In this document: positions 14,738-23,918 of the stretch, one piece after another
How the letters are laid out: each line of letters starts with the position of its first letter
How positions within the stretch are numbered: the stretch's first letter is position 1
NCBI GenBank assembly: GCA_045648445.1
Contig: JAZRNY010000007.1
Location: 1 to 47,404, forward strand
Length of the DNA stretch: 47,404 nt
Reading direction: 5' to 3'
DNA from: SIG607 sp045648445
Lineage (GTDB): Bacteria > Bacillota > Clostridia > Oscillospirales > Acutalibacteraceae
Made by a program: the position numbers and the translations under genes
Notes under the pieces: model-generated
The model's input: only the letters and a program-made list of their open reading frames with translations
The model's database searches: none
Told to the model about the DNA's origin: nothing

Positions 14738-17710
14738 ATGCTTAAACTTATTAACATAAAAAAAGAATACAATACCGGCGGTATTCACGTTGAGGCCTTA
14801 AAGGGTATTGATTTAAACTTTAGAAAAAGTGAATTTGTATCAATTTTAGGTCCATCTGGATGCGGTAAAACTACAACGTTAAATATTATTGGCGGTCTTG
14901 ATCAATATAGTGACGGAGATATTGTTATTAATGGAAAATCTACCAAGCATTTTAGTGATAGAGATTGGGATAGTTACCGTAATCATTCTATTGGTTTTGT
15001 TTTCCAAAGTTACAATCTTATACCTCATCAGACCGTTCTTCAAAACGTTGAACTCGCCCTTACCCTTTCCGGTGTATCAAAAAACGAAAGACGAAAAAGA
15101 GCAATTAAAGCATTAAATGACGTAGGACTTGGTGACCAATTAAAGAAAAAGCCAAGTGAAATGTCGGGCGGACAAATGCAACGAGTTGCAATAGCGCGTG
15201 CAATTGTAAATGATCCTGATATTATTTTGGCTGATGAGCCTACCGGCGCACTTGATAGCGAAACAAGTGTAGCAGTAATGGATATTTTAAAAGAAATATC
15301 AAAAGAACGTCTTGTAATTATGGTTACTCATAACCCAGAACTTGCAGAAAAATATTCAACAAGAATTATTAGAATGCTTGATGGACTCATTCTTTCAGAC
15401 AGTAATCCTTTAAATGACGATGAATCTGAAGAAAATATAATAATTGATAAAAAAGTCAAAAAGCCTTCAATGTCTTTATTCACATCTTTTGGTTTATCGC
15501 TTAAGAATTTAATAACCAAAAAAGGCAGAACAGCCCTCACCTCTTTTGCGGGTAGTATCGGAATAATAGGAATAGCATTAATTTTTGCGGTATCTCACGG
15601 AATGACTGCATTTATCAACAGTGTGCAGGAAGACACACTTTCCTCTTATCCTCTAATGCTCGAATCAAGTCATACGGATTTGGGTTCAATTATGGAAACC
15701 TTTATGAATGAAGCAGAAAGCCATATTGAACATAATAAAGATGCCGTATATCAAAAAGATGCGCTTTATGATTTGGTTAATACTTTAAATTCGGTTGAAA
15801 ATCGTCAAAACGATTTAAAATCATTCAAGGAATTTCTTGAAAATAAAATTAAAAACAATACTAGTTTTGATGATGCGATTAATGGCGTGAAATACACCTA
15901 TAACTATGATTTGCTTATTTATACCAAAAATGTAGACGGAGAAATTATTGTTTCTGACACAGAGGAACTAATGAGTGAAATGTTAGTTAAATTTATGGGT
16001 AGTTTTTACGGAATTGATACGGATGATAGCAGTTCTTCTTTGATGTCCTTTTCTCAAATGACTGCTACTTCCGGAATGTGGCAAGAAATTTTAAGTGGCG
16101 AAGACGGTAATCCCATTAATCCTATGGTTAAGGAACAATATGATTTAATTTACGGTTCATGGCCAAATTCTTTTAATGAAATTGTTTTGATTTTGGATGA
16201 AAATAATGAACTTGATGATATGACGCTATATGCTTTAGGTCTAAAACCGAAGGCGGATATAGATGCAATTATTGATGCTGCTGAAGATAAGAAGACCATT
16301 GATTTTAAGTCTGAAAAATGGAGTTACGAAGATATATGTAAGCAAGAGTTTAAAACCGTACTAAACAGTGATTGCTATATACTTGATGAAAAAACTAATC
16401 TTTATACCGATTTGCGCGAAACATCGGCAGGTATAAAATACCTTTACGATAACGCCACTTCTCTTAAAGTTACCGGTATAATCAGACCTAACCCTGATTC
16501 TGTGTCAGCAATGCTTATGGGTTCATCTATCGGATATACTCATCTATTAACTGAATATATTAGCCAAAAATCAAAAGATACTCCTGCTATTAAAGATCAA
16601 CTTGATAATGAAGATATTGATATTTTTACAGGTCTGCCCTTTAAGGAAAATACAGGAAATTTAAGTGATACTGAAAAAGAAGATGCGTTTAGAAGCCACA
16701 TAGAAGGTTTAACCAAATCTCAAAAAGCTGATGTTTACGTTAAAATCAAAAGCATCCCGAGTGATGATACATTAAATAGTTCGGTAGAAAATGCTATGAA
16801 AGGCGTTACTCGAGAAGACATTGAAAATACACTTGTTTCAACCCTAAAAAAAGAAATGGGTATGAAAGAAAGCGAGATTAAAAAGTATATTAAAGATATG
16901 TCGGATGAAGATTTAAAAGATCTATATCGAGATATGGTTACCGAAGGTGTTAAACTTCAATACGCTAAAAGTATTAGCAGTCAACTTGAATTTATGAGTC
17001 AAAGCCAGTTAGTGTATGGATTAGAAAGCGAAATTGATGACTATACTACGGAAGAATGTGCTAAATACTACGATAACGTTCTTGAATTTTCCGAAAGTTC
17101 TTTAAAAGACAATCTTTCGAAACTGGGTTATATTGATTTAAGTTCACCTTCTACAATTAATCTTTACGCATCTACCTTTGAAAATAAAGACGTAATTCAA
17201 GATATTATCGAAAAATACAACGATGGCGTAGACGAATTAAGCAAAATCACCTATACTGATTACGTTGGTATTATGATGTCATCAGTTACAACTATTATTA
17301 ACGCCATAACTTACGTTTTGGTTGCGTTCGTTGCAGTATCGTTAATAGTTTCTTCTATTATGATTGGTGTAATCACCCTTATATCGGTTCAAGAAAGAAC
17401 GAAAGAAATAGGTATACTACGAGCAATTGGCGCTTCAAAGAAAAACGTTTCAAGTATGTTTAACGCAGAAACAGTTATCATTGGTTTTACTTCCGGTCTT
17501 CTAGGTGTTGTTATAACCTATCTATTATGTATTCCCATTAATGCTATTTTAAAATATTTAACAGGTCTTTCAAACTTAACCGCTGTTTTACCATGGGAAA
17601 TTGCTTTAGCGTTAGTTGTAATAAGTGTTATATTAACCTTAATTTCCGGTATTATTCCCTCAAGAAGCGCCGCTAAAAAAGATCCTGTAGTTGCTTTAAG
17701 AACTGAATAA
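14738..17710 (+). CDS. fused MacB-like ABC ATPase / FtsX-type permease
   Basis: This single 990-residue chain joins an ATPase domain (about 1-230) to a MacB/FtsX-type permease. Walker A is GPSGCGKTT, the signature EMSGGQMQRVAIAR, Walker B IILADEPTGALD and the switch His VTHNPE. The first membrane helix is at about 268-290. A large extracytoplasmic region of roughly 560 residues follows, with long charged helices. Three C-terminal helices then include the FtsX-like segment VQERTKEIGILRAIGASKK, and the chain ends at KKDPVVALRTE. Such mechanotransmission transporters drive processes outside the membrane (peptide or lipoprotein handling, hydrolase activation) rather than moving cargo through a channel. 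GAAAGGA precedes the ATG by 7 bases. The target is unknown. Confidence 0.9.
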   Translation: MLKLINIKKEYNTGGIHVEALKGIDLNFRKSEFVSILGPSGCGKTTTLNIIGGLDQYSDGDIVINGKSTKHFSDRDWDSYRNHSIGFVFQSYNLIPHQTVLQNVELALTLSGVSKNERRKRAIKALNDVGLGDQLKKKPSEMSGGQMQRVAIARAIVNDPDIILADEPTGALDSETSVAVMDILKEISKERLVIMVTHNPELAEKYSTRIIRMLDGLILSDSNPLNDDESEENIIIDKKVKKPSMSLFTSFGLSLKNLITKKGRTALTSFAGSIGIIGIALIFAVSHGMTAFINSVQEDTLSSYPLMLESSHTDLGSIMETFMNEAESHIEHNKDAVYQKDALYDLVNTLNSVENRQNDLKSFKEFLENKIKNNTSFDDAINGVKYTYNYDLLIYTKNVDGEIIVSDTEELMSEMLVKFMGSFYGIDTDDSSSSLMSFSQMTATSGMWQEILSGEDGNPINPMVKEQYDLIYGSWPNSFNEIVLILDENNELDDMTLYALGLKPKADIDAIIDAAEDKKTIDFKSEKWSYEDICKQEFKTVLNSDCYILDEKTNLYTDLRETSAGIKYLYDNATSLKVTGIIRPNPDSVSAMLMGSSIGYTHLLTEYISQKSKDTPAIKDQLDNEDIDIFTGLPFKENTGNLSDTEKEDAFRSHIEGLTKSQKADVYVKIKSIPSDDTLNSSVENAMKGVTREDIENTLVSTLKKEMGMKESEIKKYIKDMSDEDLKDLYRDMVTEGVKLQYAKSISSQLEFMSQSQLVYGLESEIDDYTTEECAKYYDNVLEFSESSLKDNLSKLGYIDLSSPSTINLYASTFENKDVIQDIIEKYNDGVDELSKITYTDYVGIMMSSVTTIINAITYVLVAFVAVSLIVSSIMIGVITLISVQERTKEIGILRAIGASKKNVSSMFNAETVIIGFTSGLLGVVITYLLCIPINAILKYLTGLSNLTAVLPWEIALALVVISVILTLISGIIPSRSAAKKDPVVALRTE

Positions 17711-17713
17711 AAC

Positions 17714-17738
17714 AAAAAACTCCCGATTGGGAGTTTTT
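17714..17738. terminator. bidirectional intrinsic terminator
   Basis: AAAAACTCCC pairs with GGGAGTTTTT around loop GATT. It separates the MacB-like gene (+, stop at 17708-17710) from the convergent peptidase gene (-, stop at 17744-17746). Confidence 0.92.
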
Positions 17739-17743
17739 GTCTT

Positions 17744-18952
17744 TTATAGACCAAGAAAATAGTACGGGTCTAATTTTTCACCTTTTCTGATAACTTCAAA
17801 ATGAAGATGGTTGCCAGTAGACATACCTGTTGAACCGACATAGGCTATTACATCACCCTGATTAACTTGTTGTCCTACACTAACGCAAAGAAAACTAGCG
17901 TGGGCATAAAGTGTTTTAAAATCACCATCATGTTCTATAATAACGTGATATCCATATCCGTCATCATATTCCGCCTTTACAACAGTACCGCCTTGCACAG
18001 CGTAAATTTCCGTTTCATAGGCGCTGGCAATATCAATGCCTTTGTGATTCCTTTCATCACCCCAATAGGATGAAATGTTTTGTCCTTTAACTTTTTGCAG
18101 TGGCCAAATTGCATTTAGAGTTTCTATCCATGATGCTTTTATGTAATTACCACGATTTCCAACGATAACTACTTCATCTACGGCTTCTCTTGCTATTTCG
18201 TCACCAACGTATTCACTTTTGACCACTTGGCCATTTACCATATAAATTTTTGTAACAGAATATTTAAGCCCTTTAACACCTTTAGAATAAGTTCGTGCTA
18301 CTCCAAAAGATAAATTATCGTCTCTCTTTTTAATTACACCATATTTTATCTCTTTTTCATCTTTAACCGTTTTTATGGACTGAACGTCTAAGGATTTAAT
18401 AAGAGCCTCAAAAACGTTGAACGAAGTAAATTCACTCTTTAAAAAGTATCCTTCGGTACATTCTACCGGCGAAACGAAAGAAGAAACAAAATCTTTATCT
18501 TCAACGTAATCATTTAGATAGTTTTTTATGAAATCTTCGGCACCAAACACTTCTTTAATATAAGCAACTGTTTTTCCGTTAATTGTAATACGAACGCCTT
18601 TTTCGATTGAACCGGTCATTCTAACAAGATTTTCAGCAAGACCGCTTGGGGTTGAAAGATTATCTTCGTTTGTTAAAACCATATGAAATTCGGGAGTGTA
18701 CGCGTAATCTTCAAACTCAACTTCATCCATCATTCCATTAACGATAGCAATTGCCTCGTCATATTCGGATTTATCTTTAATTTGACCGATAACTTCCCCA
18801 TTATATTCCAAAGCGTAAGCAAAAGTAACACCTGAATATATGGTTGTTGTAAACAGTCCTGTAATAACCAGTAGTGCAAATACGATAAATTTTGATTTAT
18901 TTAGTATCTTTACTGCTTTGTTCAGCATAGTTTTTAAATGTTTGTTCATCAC
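17744..18952 (-). CDS. membrane-anchored M23 peptidase with G5 domain
   Basis: This 402-residue cell-envelope protein has a basic N-terminus and one hydrophobic segment at about 20-45 (uncleaved anchor or signal). A middle region ends in a G5 domain (about 205-275). The C-terminal LytM/M23 domain has the zinc ligands HKGID near 310 and HLHFE near 383, plus the usual GGTV, LYAH and GSTGMSTG motifs. M23 enzymes cut peptidoglycan cross-bridges, and G5 domains are thought to bind cell-wall sugars. All zinc ligands are present, so it should be active. GTG at 18952 has AAGGTGA 7 bases upstream; the adjacent ATG at 18949 is equally plausible. It is monocistronic, with its promoter partly inside the polC terminator. 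Confidence 0.92.
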   Translation of the reverse strand: MMNKHLKTMLNKAVKILNKSKFIVFALLVITGLFTTTIYSGVTFAYALEYNGEVIGQIKDKSEYDEAIAIVNGMMDEVEFEDYAYTPEFHMVLTNEDNLSTPSGLAENLVRMTGSIEKGVRITINGKTVAYIKEVFGAEDFIKNYLNDYVEDKDFVSSFVSPVECTEGYFLKSEFTSFNVFEALIKSLDVQSIKTVKDEKEIKYGVIKKRDDNLSFGVARTYSKGVKGLKYSVTKIYMVNGQVVKSEYVGDEIAREAVDEVVIVGNRGNYIKASWIETLNAIWPLQKVKGQNISSYWGDERNHKGIDIASAYETEIYAVQGGTVVKAEYDDGYGYHVIIEHDGDFKTLYAHASFLCVSVGQQVNQGDVIAYVGSTGMSTGNHLHFEVIRKGEKLDPYYFLGL

Positions 18953-18997
18953 TTTGTAATCACCTTTTAATAATAGTTACAAATTTGTTACTTTTGT

Positions 18998-19026
18998 ATT
19001 ATAACAAAAAGGTTGCAAAAATGCAA
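18998..19026 (-). promoter_or_regulatory. promoter of M23 peptidase gene, overlapping polC terminator
   Basis: On the - strand, TTGCAT (19026-19021), 17 bp and TATAAT (19003-18998). The -35 hexamer lies in the first arm and loop of the upstream terminator hairpin, so the two elements share DNA. Confidence 0.65.
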
Positions 19027-19035
19027 CCTTTTTTT
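19006..19035 (-). terminator. terminator of the pyrH-polC operon
   Basis: GGTTGCA (19011-19017) pairs with TGCAACC (19022-19028) around AAAA, flanked by A and T runs. On the - strand it directly follows the polC stop codon. Confidence 0.9.
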
Positions 19036-22000
19036 AAAACATAGACATTTGATTGGTTTCAGGTAACTCTTTCATAACACCTAGATCAACTAGCGACTGA
19101 ATTATTGATTTAGATACGCCACTTTCTATTTGAAAATCTTCAACAGAAATGAAATTACCTTTTTGGGCTGTTTCATAAACGTCCCAAGCAGCCTTATCAC
19201 CCATTCCGGATACTGATCCGAAAGGTAAACGCATACCCTCTTTTTCAGGGACAAATTTAACTGCATGAGATTTATTAAGATCTATGGGCAGAACTTTTAT
19301 TCCTCTGCTCATTAATTCATTAAAGATGTACATATTATCAAGTACGTCTAATTCTTTTTTACTTGCCTCTTTGCCCTTTTCTTTAATATCTTTTATATAT
19401 CGTTTTACTGCTGAATGACCCTGCATGATAATAGGTGCATCAACATCCTCGGGACGAGCAGTAAAATAAGCGCAATAAAATTCCAAAGGCTTATATACTT
19501 TATACCAACAAAGTCTAAGTGCAGATATTACGTAAGCAGCGGCATGGGCTTTTGGGAACATATACTTAATTTTTTTACAAGAACCGATATACCATTCAGG
19601 AACATTAACCGCCCTCATATCATCTTCCATTTTTTCCCAATCTTCTTTACTAACCTTTCCTTTAGCAACCAAACCTTTACGTACTGTTTCGGTAATTTTA
19701 AAGGCTCTGCCTTCGTCCATACCCTGATTTATAAGGTAAACCATTATGTTATCTCTGGTACCGATAACGTTTGAAATCGTACAAATTCCTTGGTCAATTA
19801 GGTCTTTAGCGTTGCCTAGCCATACGTCTGTACCGTGGGAAAGCCCCGAAATCTGAAGAAGATCTGCAAAGTTTTTAGGCATACAGTCCATCAGCATTCC
19901 TCTAACAAACGCTGTACCAAATTCTGGAATACAAAATGTACCTGTTTGAGATTCGATATCTTCGGGAGTAACACCTAAAGCGTCGGTAGATACAAATAAA
20001 CTGTAGACTGCAGGATCCGACATTGAAATATCATTAACACTAATTCCTGTATATTCTTCAAGATATTTGTAGGTAGTAGGAACAACATGACCAAGTTCGT
20101 CAAGTTTTAAAATAGTATCGTGAATAGAATGGAAATCGAAATGAGTAGTCAAAATATCGGATTTTGGATCGTCCGCAGGGTGCTGAATGGGGCAAAAATC
20201 ATATATAGTTTTATTTCTTGGAACAACGATCATTCCTGCAGGGTGCTGTCCTGTTGTTGCCTTTATTTTTGATGCTTCAACAGCACTTGCAAGTCTTTCC
20301 ATTTCTGCCTGACTTAATGAAATACCTTTTTTTTCGCAATAAGCCTTGACGTAACCAAATGCAGTTTTTTCGGCAATAGTAGATATTGTACCCGCTTTAA
20401 ATACATTTTCCTTGCCGAATAAAGTTTCAGTGTATTTTTGCACTTCACTTTGATATTCGTCCGAAAAGTTAAGGTCGATATCAGGCACTTTATCACCTTT
20501 AAATCCAAGGAACGTTTCAAAGGGAATATCATGACCATCGCGTTTTAATTCAGTATTACAGTGCGGACAATTCTTATCAGGAAGGTCAAAACCGGAACCA
20601 ACTACTGCACTACTGAAAAATTCACTGTATGCACATTTCGGACAATAATAGTGAGGCGCTAATGGATTAACTTCGGATATTCCTGCCATAGTAGCGACGA
20701 ACGAAGAACCAACCGAACCACGAGAACCAACTAAATAACCGTGCTCTTCGCTATAAGAAACTAGTTTTTGTGCGGAAATATACATTATTGAAAAGCCGTT
20801 ATTAATAATACTGTTAAGTTCTTTATTAAGTCGTTTTTCAACTATTTCAGGGACTTTTCCGTTAAATCCATACATAGAATTTGCTCTTTCCCAACAAATT
20901 CTTCTGAGTTCATCGTCACTGCCTTCAATTACAGGTGGATAGTTACCTTGAGGTACAGGAATTACGTCTTCACTTACCATATCAGCAATTTTTTGCGGAT
21001 TGTCAATAACAAACTCCCTTGCCCTATCTTCAAAATAACTAAAGTCATCCATCATTTCGGCAGTAGTTTTTAAATATAGTGGTGCTTGTAAGTCAAAATC
21101 TTCATAGCCCTGAGCAGCCATAAGAATTTTTCTTAAAATTACATCCTCTTTTTTGCAAAAATGAACGTCACCTGTAGCAACAACCGGCAAACCTAATTTA
21201 TCACCTATTTCTACTACTTTACGGTTAAAATTTTTAATAACCTCTTCATCAGTGACTTTTTTATAAATATTAGGAATTCTTTCGCCGGTCTTTTTATTAA
21301 TCTTATCTTCTTCTTTTGCTTTGCGCAACATAAATTCATTATTACCAATTGGTTGAATTTCAAGATAATCATAAAATTTAGCGATTTCGATAAGTTCTTC
21401 GTCGCTCTTACCATAAACGATAGCATCATATAGTTCGCCCGCTTCACAAGCACTGCCTACAATAAGACCTTCTCTTAGTTTTTCAAGTTCACTTCTTCTT
21501 GTAACAGGTCGTTTATAAAAGTCATCCACATGTGCCTTTGAAACAAGTTTATATAGATTTTTAAGTCCCTCTAAATTTTTAACCAAAATAATTTGGTGAT
21601 AGGTTTTAAGTTTTGTTATATCAGTTTCGCCTTTTGTATCATCAGCAAAATAGGCTTCCACCCCATATATTGCTTTAAATTCGCCACCGTTTTTTCTGAT
21701 GCCCGATACCGCTTCTGCTATAGCCGGATATGACTGAACAACGCCGTGGTCGGTAATGGCAATAGCCTTATGTCCCCACTTGAAAGCGCGTTTAATAAGT
21801 GTGCCGGCGGGAGAAATAGCATCTTTAGCAGACATATTAGTATGACAATGAAGTTCAACTCGTTTATCTACATAATCATCGGTTTCTTCTTTTAATTTGG
21901 CGGTCGCCATAACCTTTGGTTCAAGTATGTAGTTGCCTGTAAAATCATCAAGACTATAATTACCGTTAAAGACTATAATATTCCCATCTTTAACAGGTTT

Positions 22001-22849
22001 TATTAGTGGCATATCTTCTTCTGTCATAAACATTTTGCAGTAAATAGAGTTAGTTTTATCACTAACACAAAACGTTACTATAGTTCTTGGACCGCGTTTT
22101 GTAACGATGTCTTTAGTTTCAAAATTAAAAACTTCTCCCCAACCAGCAATAGGTTTTTTCCCTTGGCTTGGTGGGATTATATCAATCAAACGGGTGAAAT
22201 TTTTATCAAGTTGTTTACCGTAAAACAATTCAACATCATACAAAAATTCCGGTAGACCTTCGCTGGATACAGGGATAGGTTCAGCCTTTGGGACTTCTTT
22301 GTAAACGGTAGGCTTAATATCTTCCATAGGTGCCTCGGGCAAAGGTATTTCTTCTTCATTAGGCGCAATCATTTCAACACTTTCAGTCTGACCTGAAAAA
22401 GTAACGGAAATATTTTTGTTAAAAATTTCAAGTACTTTTCTGCTAAACAGTTTTTCAAATCCAATACTTTGTATAGTTTCAAGACCGCCAAAAGCAAGTT
22501 TTATATCAAGCGTATCGTTATTAAGTTCATAAACGGAAGAATTAAAATAACCATTTAAAATAGCATATTCATTTTTAATTTGTTCGCAAATATCAATACA
22601 AGCATCTTTGCAAAAACAGTTATCATCATAATTTATGGTCAACGAAAAATGGGATGTTTTAAGCGCTGATTTAAGGGTTGCGCATAATTCGTCCTTTTTG
22701 TCTTTTTTTATGTATTTATCGCTGAAAAGTTCAATATTTAAACTGCGTTTTTCCATATCAAGTTCACACTTGGTCATATCGCAGTCACCGAACACAGCGG
22801 TTCTTCGTCCTAAAAATCCACCAAAAACGGCAGAAAATTTTGTTGCCAT
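19034..22849 (-). CDS. polC: PolC-type DNA polymerase III alpha subunit lacking the proofreading exonuclease domain
   Basis: This 1271-residue replicative polymerase ends a long operon. In order it has an N-terminal domain (1-190), an OB fold (about 230-320), a PHP domain starting with ELHCHTNMSAKDA (near 334) and TDHG (near 367), a zinc finger (CPKC...CPHC), the palm catalytic motif PDIDLNFSDEY, and a C-terminal beta-clamp motif NQMSMF. In B. subtilis PolC (about 1437 residues) a DEDD exonuclease starting with DVETTG is inserted after the GVEA.....DD segment. Here GVEAYFADD runs within about 20 residues into TYHQIILVKN...GLKNLYKLVS, so the exonuclease is cleanly absent. This accounts for the length difference. 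AGGTGAGTAA precedes the ATG. Confidence 0.95.
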   Translation of the reverse strand: MATKFSAVFGGFLGRRTAVFGDCDMTKCELDMEKRSLNIELFSDKYIKKDKKDELCATLKSALKTSHFSLTINYDDNCFCKDACIDICEQIKNEYAILNGYFNSSVYELNNDTLDIKLAFGGLETIQSIGFEKLFSRKVLEIFNKNISVTFSGQTESVEMIAPNEEEIPLPEAPMEDIKPTVYKEVPKAEPIPVSSEGLPEFLYDVELFYGKQLDKNFTRLIDIIPPSQGKKPIAGWGEVFNFETKDIVTKRGPRTIVTFCVSDKTNSIYCKMFMTEEDMPLIKPVKDGNIIVFNGNYSLDDFTGNYILEPKVMATAKLKEETDDYVDKRVELHCHTNMSAKDAISPAGTLIKRAFKWGHKAIAITDHGVVQSYPAIAEAVSGIRKNGGEFKAIYGVEAYFADDTKGETDITKLKTYHQIILVKNLEGLKNLYKLVSKAHVDDFYKRPVTRRSELEKLREGLIVGSACEAGELYDAIVYGKSDEELIEIAKFYDYLEIQPIGNNEFMLRKAKEEDKINKKTGERIPNIYKKVTDEEVIKNFNRKVVEIGDKLGLPVVATGDVHFCKKEDVILRKILMAAQGYEDFDLQAPLYLKTTAEMMDDFSYFEDRAREFVIDNPQKIADMVSEDVIPVPQGNYPPVIEGSDDELRRICWERANSMYGFNGKVPEIVEKRLNKELNSIINNGFSIMYISAQKLVSYSEEHGYLVGSRGSVGSSFVATMAGISEVNPLAPHYYCPKCAYSEFFSSAVVGSGFDLPDKNCPHCNTELKRDGHDIPFETFLGFKGDKVPDIDLNFSDEYQSEVQKYTETLFGKENVFKAGTISTIAEKTAFGYVKAYCEKKGISLSQAEMERLASAVEASKIKATTGQHPAGMIVVPRNKTIYDFCPIQHPADDPKSDILTTHFDFHSIHDTILKLDELGHVVPTTYKYLEEYTGISVNDISMSDPAVYSLFVSTDALGVTPEDIESQTGTFCIPEFGTAFVRGMLMDCMPKNFADLLQISGLSHGTDVWLGNAKDLIDQGICTISNVIGTRDNIMVYLINQGMDEGRAFKITETVRKGLVAKGKVSKEDWEKMEDDMRAVNVPEWYIGSCKKIKYMFPKAHAAAYVISALRLCWYKVYKPLEFYCAYFTARPEDVDAPIIMQGHSAVKRYIKDIKEKGKEASKKELDVLDNMYIFNELMSRGIKVLPIDLNKSHAVKFVPEKEGMRLPFGSVSGMGDKAAWDVYETAQKGNFISVEDFQIESGVSKSIIQSLVDLGVMKELPETNQMSMF

Positions 22850-22859
22850 TTACTCACCT

Positions 22860-23918
22860 TTAATATTTATCAATTTCTTTACTTAATTCTTCTATTAATT
22901 TATCTTCGGGAATTTTATCGCTGATAATCTTCCCTTTTTTAAATATAACACCGCATTTGTCACCACAAGCAAGGCCGAGGTCTGCTTCTCTTGCTTCACC
23001 GGGACCGTTAACTACACACCCCATAATTGCAACTGTTATATTTTTTTTAATATTTTTGAAGCGCTCCTCCGCAGTGTTAGCAAGTCCGATCAAATCTACT
23101 TTGGTTCTACCACATGTAGGACAAGATACAAATCTAATTCCGTCTTTTTTAAGCCCAATTGCTTTTAATAAATCAAAGCCTGCATATACTTCTTTTTCGG
23201 GTTTATCGGTTAGAGATACTCTTATGGTACCACCTATACCATTCAGTAAAAGTCCACCAATACCCGCTGCGCTTCTTATAATACCCATATGACTTGTACC
23301 TGCCTCGGTAACGCCTAAATGCAACGGATAAGGACAGGTTTGCGCCGCCAAAGTATATGCATCAAACATAGTTTGCGTATCAGAAGATTTAAGTGACAAA
23401 ACTATGTCGTTAAAATCATATTTAGTAAGAAGTGATATATGATACAAACCACTCTCAACAAGCGCTTCAGGAGTGGGTGCGCCGTATTTTGCTAAAATTT
23501 CTTTTTCTAACGAACCGGAATTAACTCCAATTCTGATAGGTACACCTGCATTTTTACACGCATTAGCCACCATTTTAACCTTTTCGTCATCGCCTATGTT
23601 TCCGGGATTAATGCGTATTTTATCAACGCCTGCCGCTAAACTTTCCAACGCTAATTTATAATCAAAATGAATATCTGCGACAAGCGGAATATCAACTTCG
23701 TTTTTAATAGCGGAAATAAGCGAAACAGCATTTTTATCAGGTATTGCAACACGAATAATATCGCATCCTGCTTCTTTTAACCGAATAGCCTGTTCAACAT
23801 TACCCTTAATATCGGTCGAAACTACGTTAAGCATTGATTGAACGGTAATAGGCGCGCCACCGCCTATATATACATCTTTTACTTTAACTTTTACGGTTTT
23901 ATCGTTAGTAAACATCAT
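22860..23918 (-). CDS. ispG: 4-hydroxy-3-methylbut-2-enyl diphosphate synthase (flavodoxin/ferredoxin)
   Basis: IspG (GcpE) makes HMBPP from MEcPP in the MEP isoprenoid pathway with a [4Fe-4S] cluster. The C-terminal cluster domain shows CPTCGRTKVDLIGLA and MGCVVNGPGEAREADLG, with the conserved Cys residues. The N-terminal barrel shows VPLVADIHFDYKLAL and KIRINPGNIG. At about 352 residues it matches the bacterial single-barrel form. The start is taken at the ATG overlapping the rseP stop (TAATG, 23918), with GGGG upstream; the next ATG at 23915 has slightly better spacing. A farther TTG at 23942 has no support. Confidence 0.96.
   Translation of the reverse strand: MMFTNDKTVKVKVKDVYIGGGAPITVQSMLNVVSTDIKGNVEQAIRLKEAGCDIIRVAIPDKNAVSLISAIKNEVDIPLVADIHFDYKLALESLAAGVDKIRINPGNIGDDEKVKMVANACKNAGVPIRIGVNSGSLEKEILAKYGAPTPEALVESGLYHISLLTKYDFNDIVLSLKSSDTQTMFDAYTLAAQTCPYPLHLGVTEAGTSHMGIIRSAAGIGGLLLNGIGGTIRVSLTDKPEKEVYAGFDLLKAIGLKKDGIRFVSCPTCGRTKVDLIGLANTAEERFKNIKKNITVAIMGCVVNGPGEAREADLGLACGDKCGVIFKKGKIISDKIPEDKLIEELSKEIDKY

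Noticed and set aside
18971..18990. Repeat GTTAC-AAATTT-GTTAC upstream of the M23 gene, considered as an operator
   Set aside because: The only palindromic part is a 10-bp AT-rich core, common by chance at this base composition, and no regulator gene is nearby.
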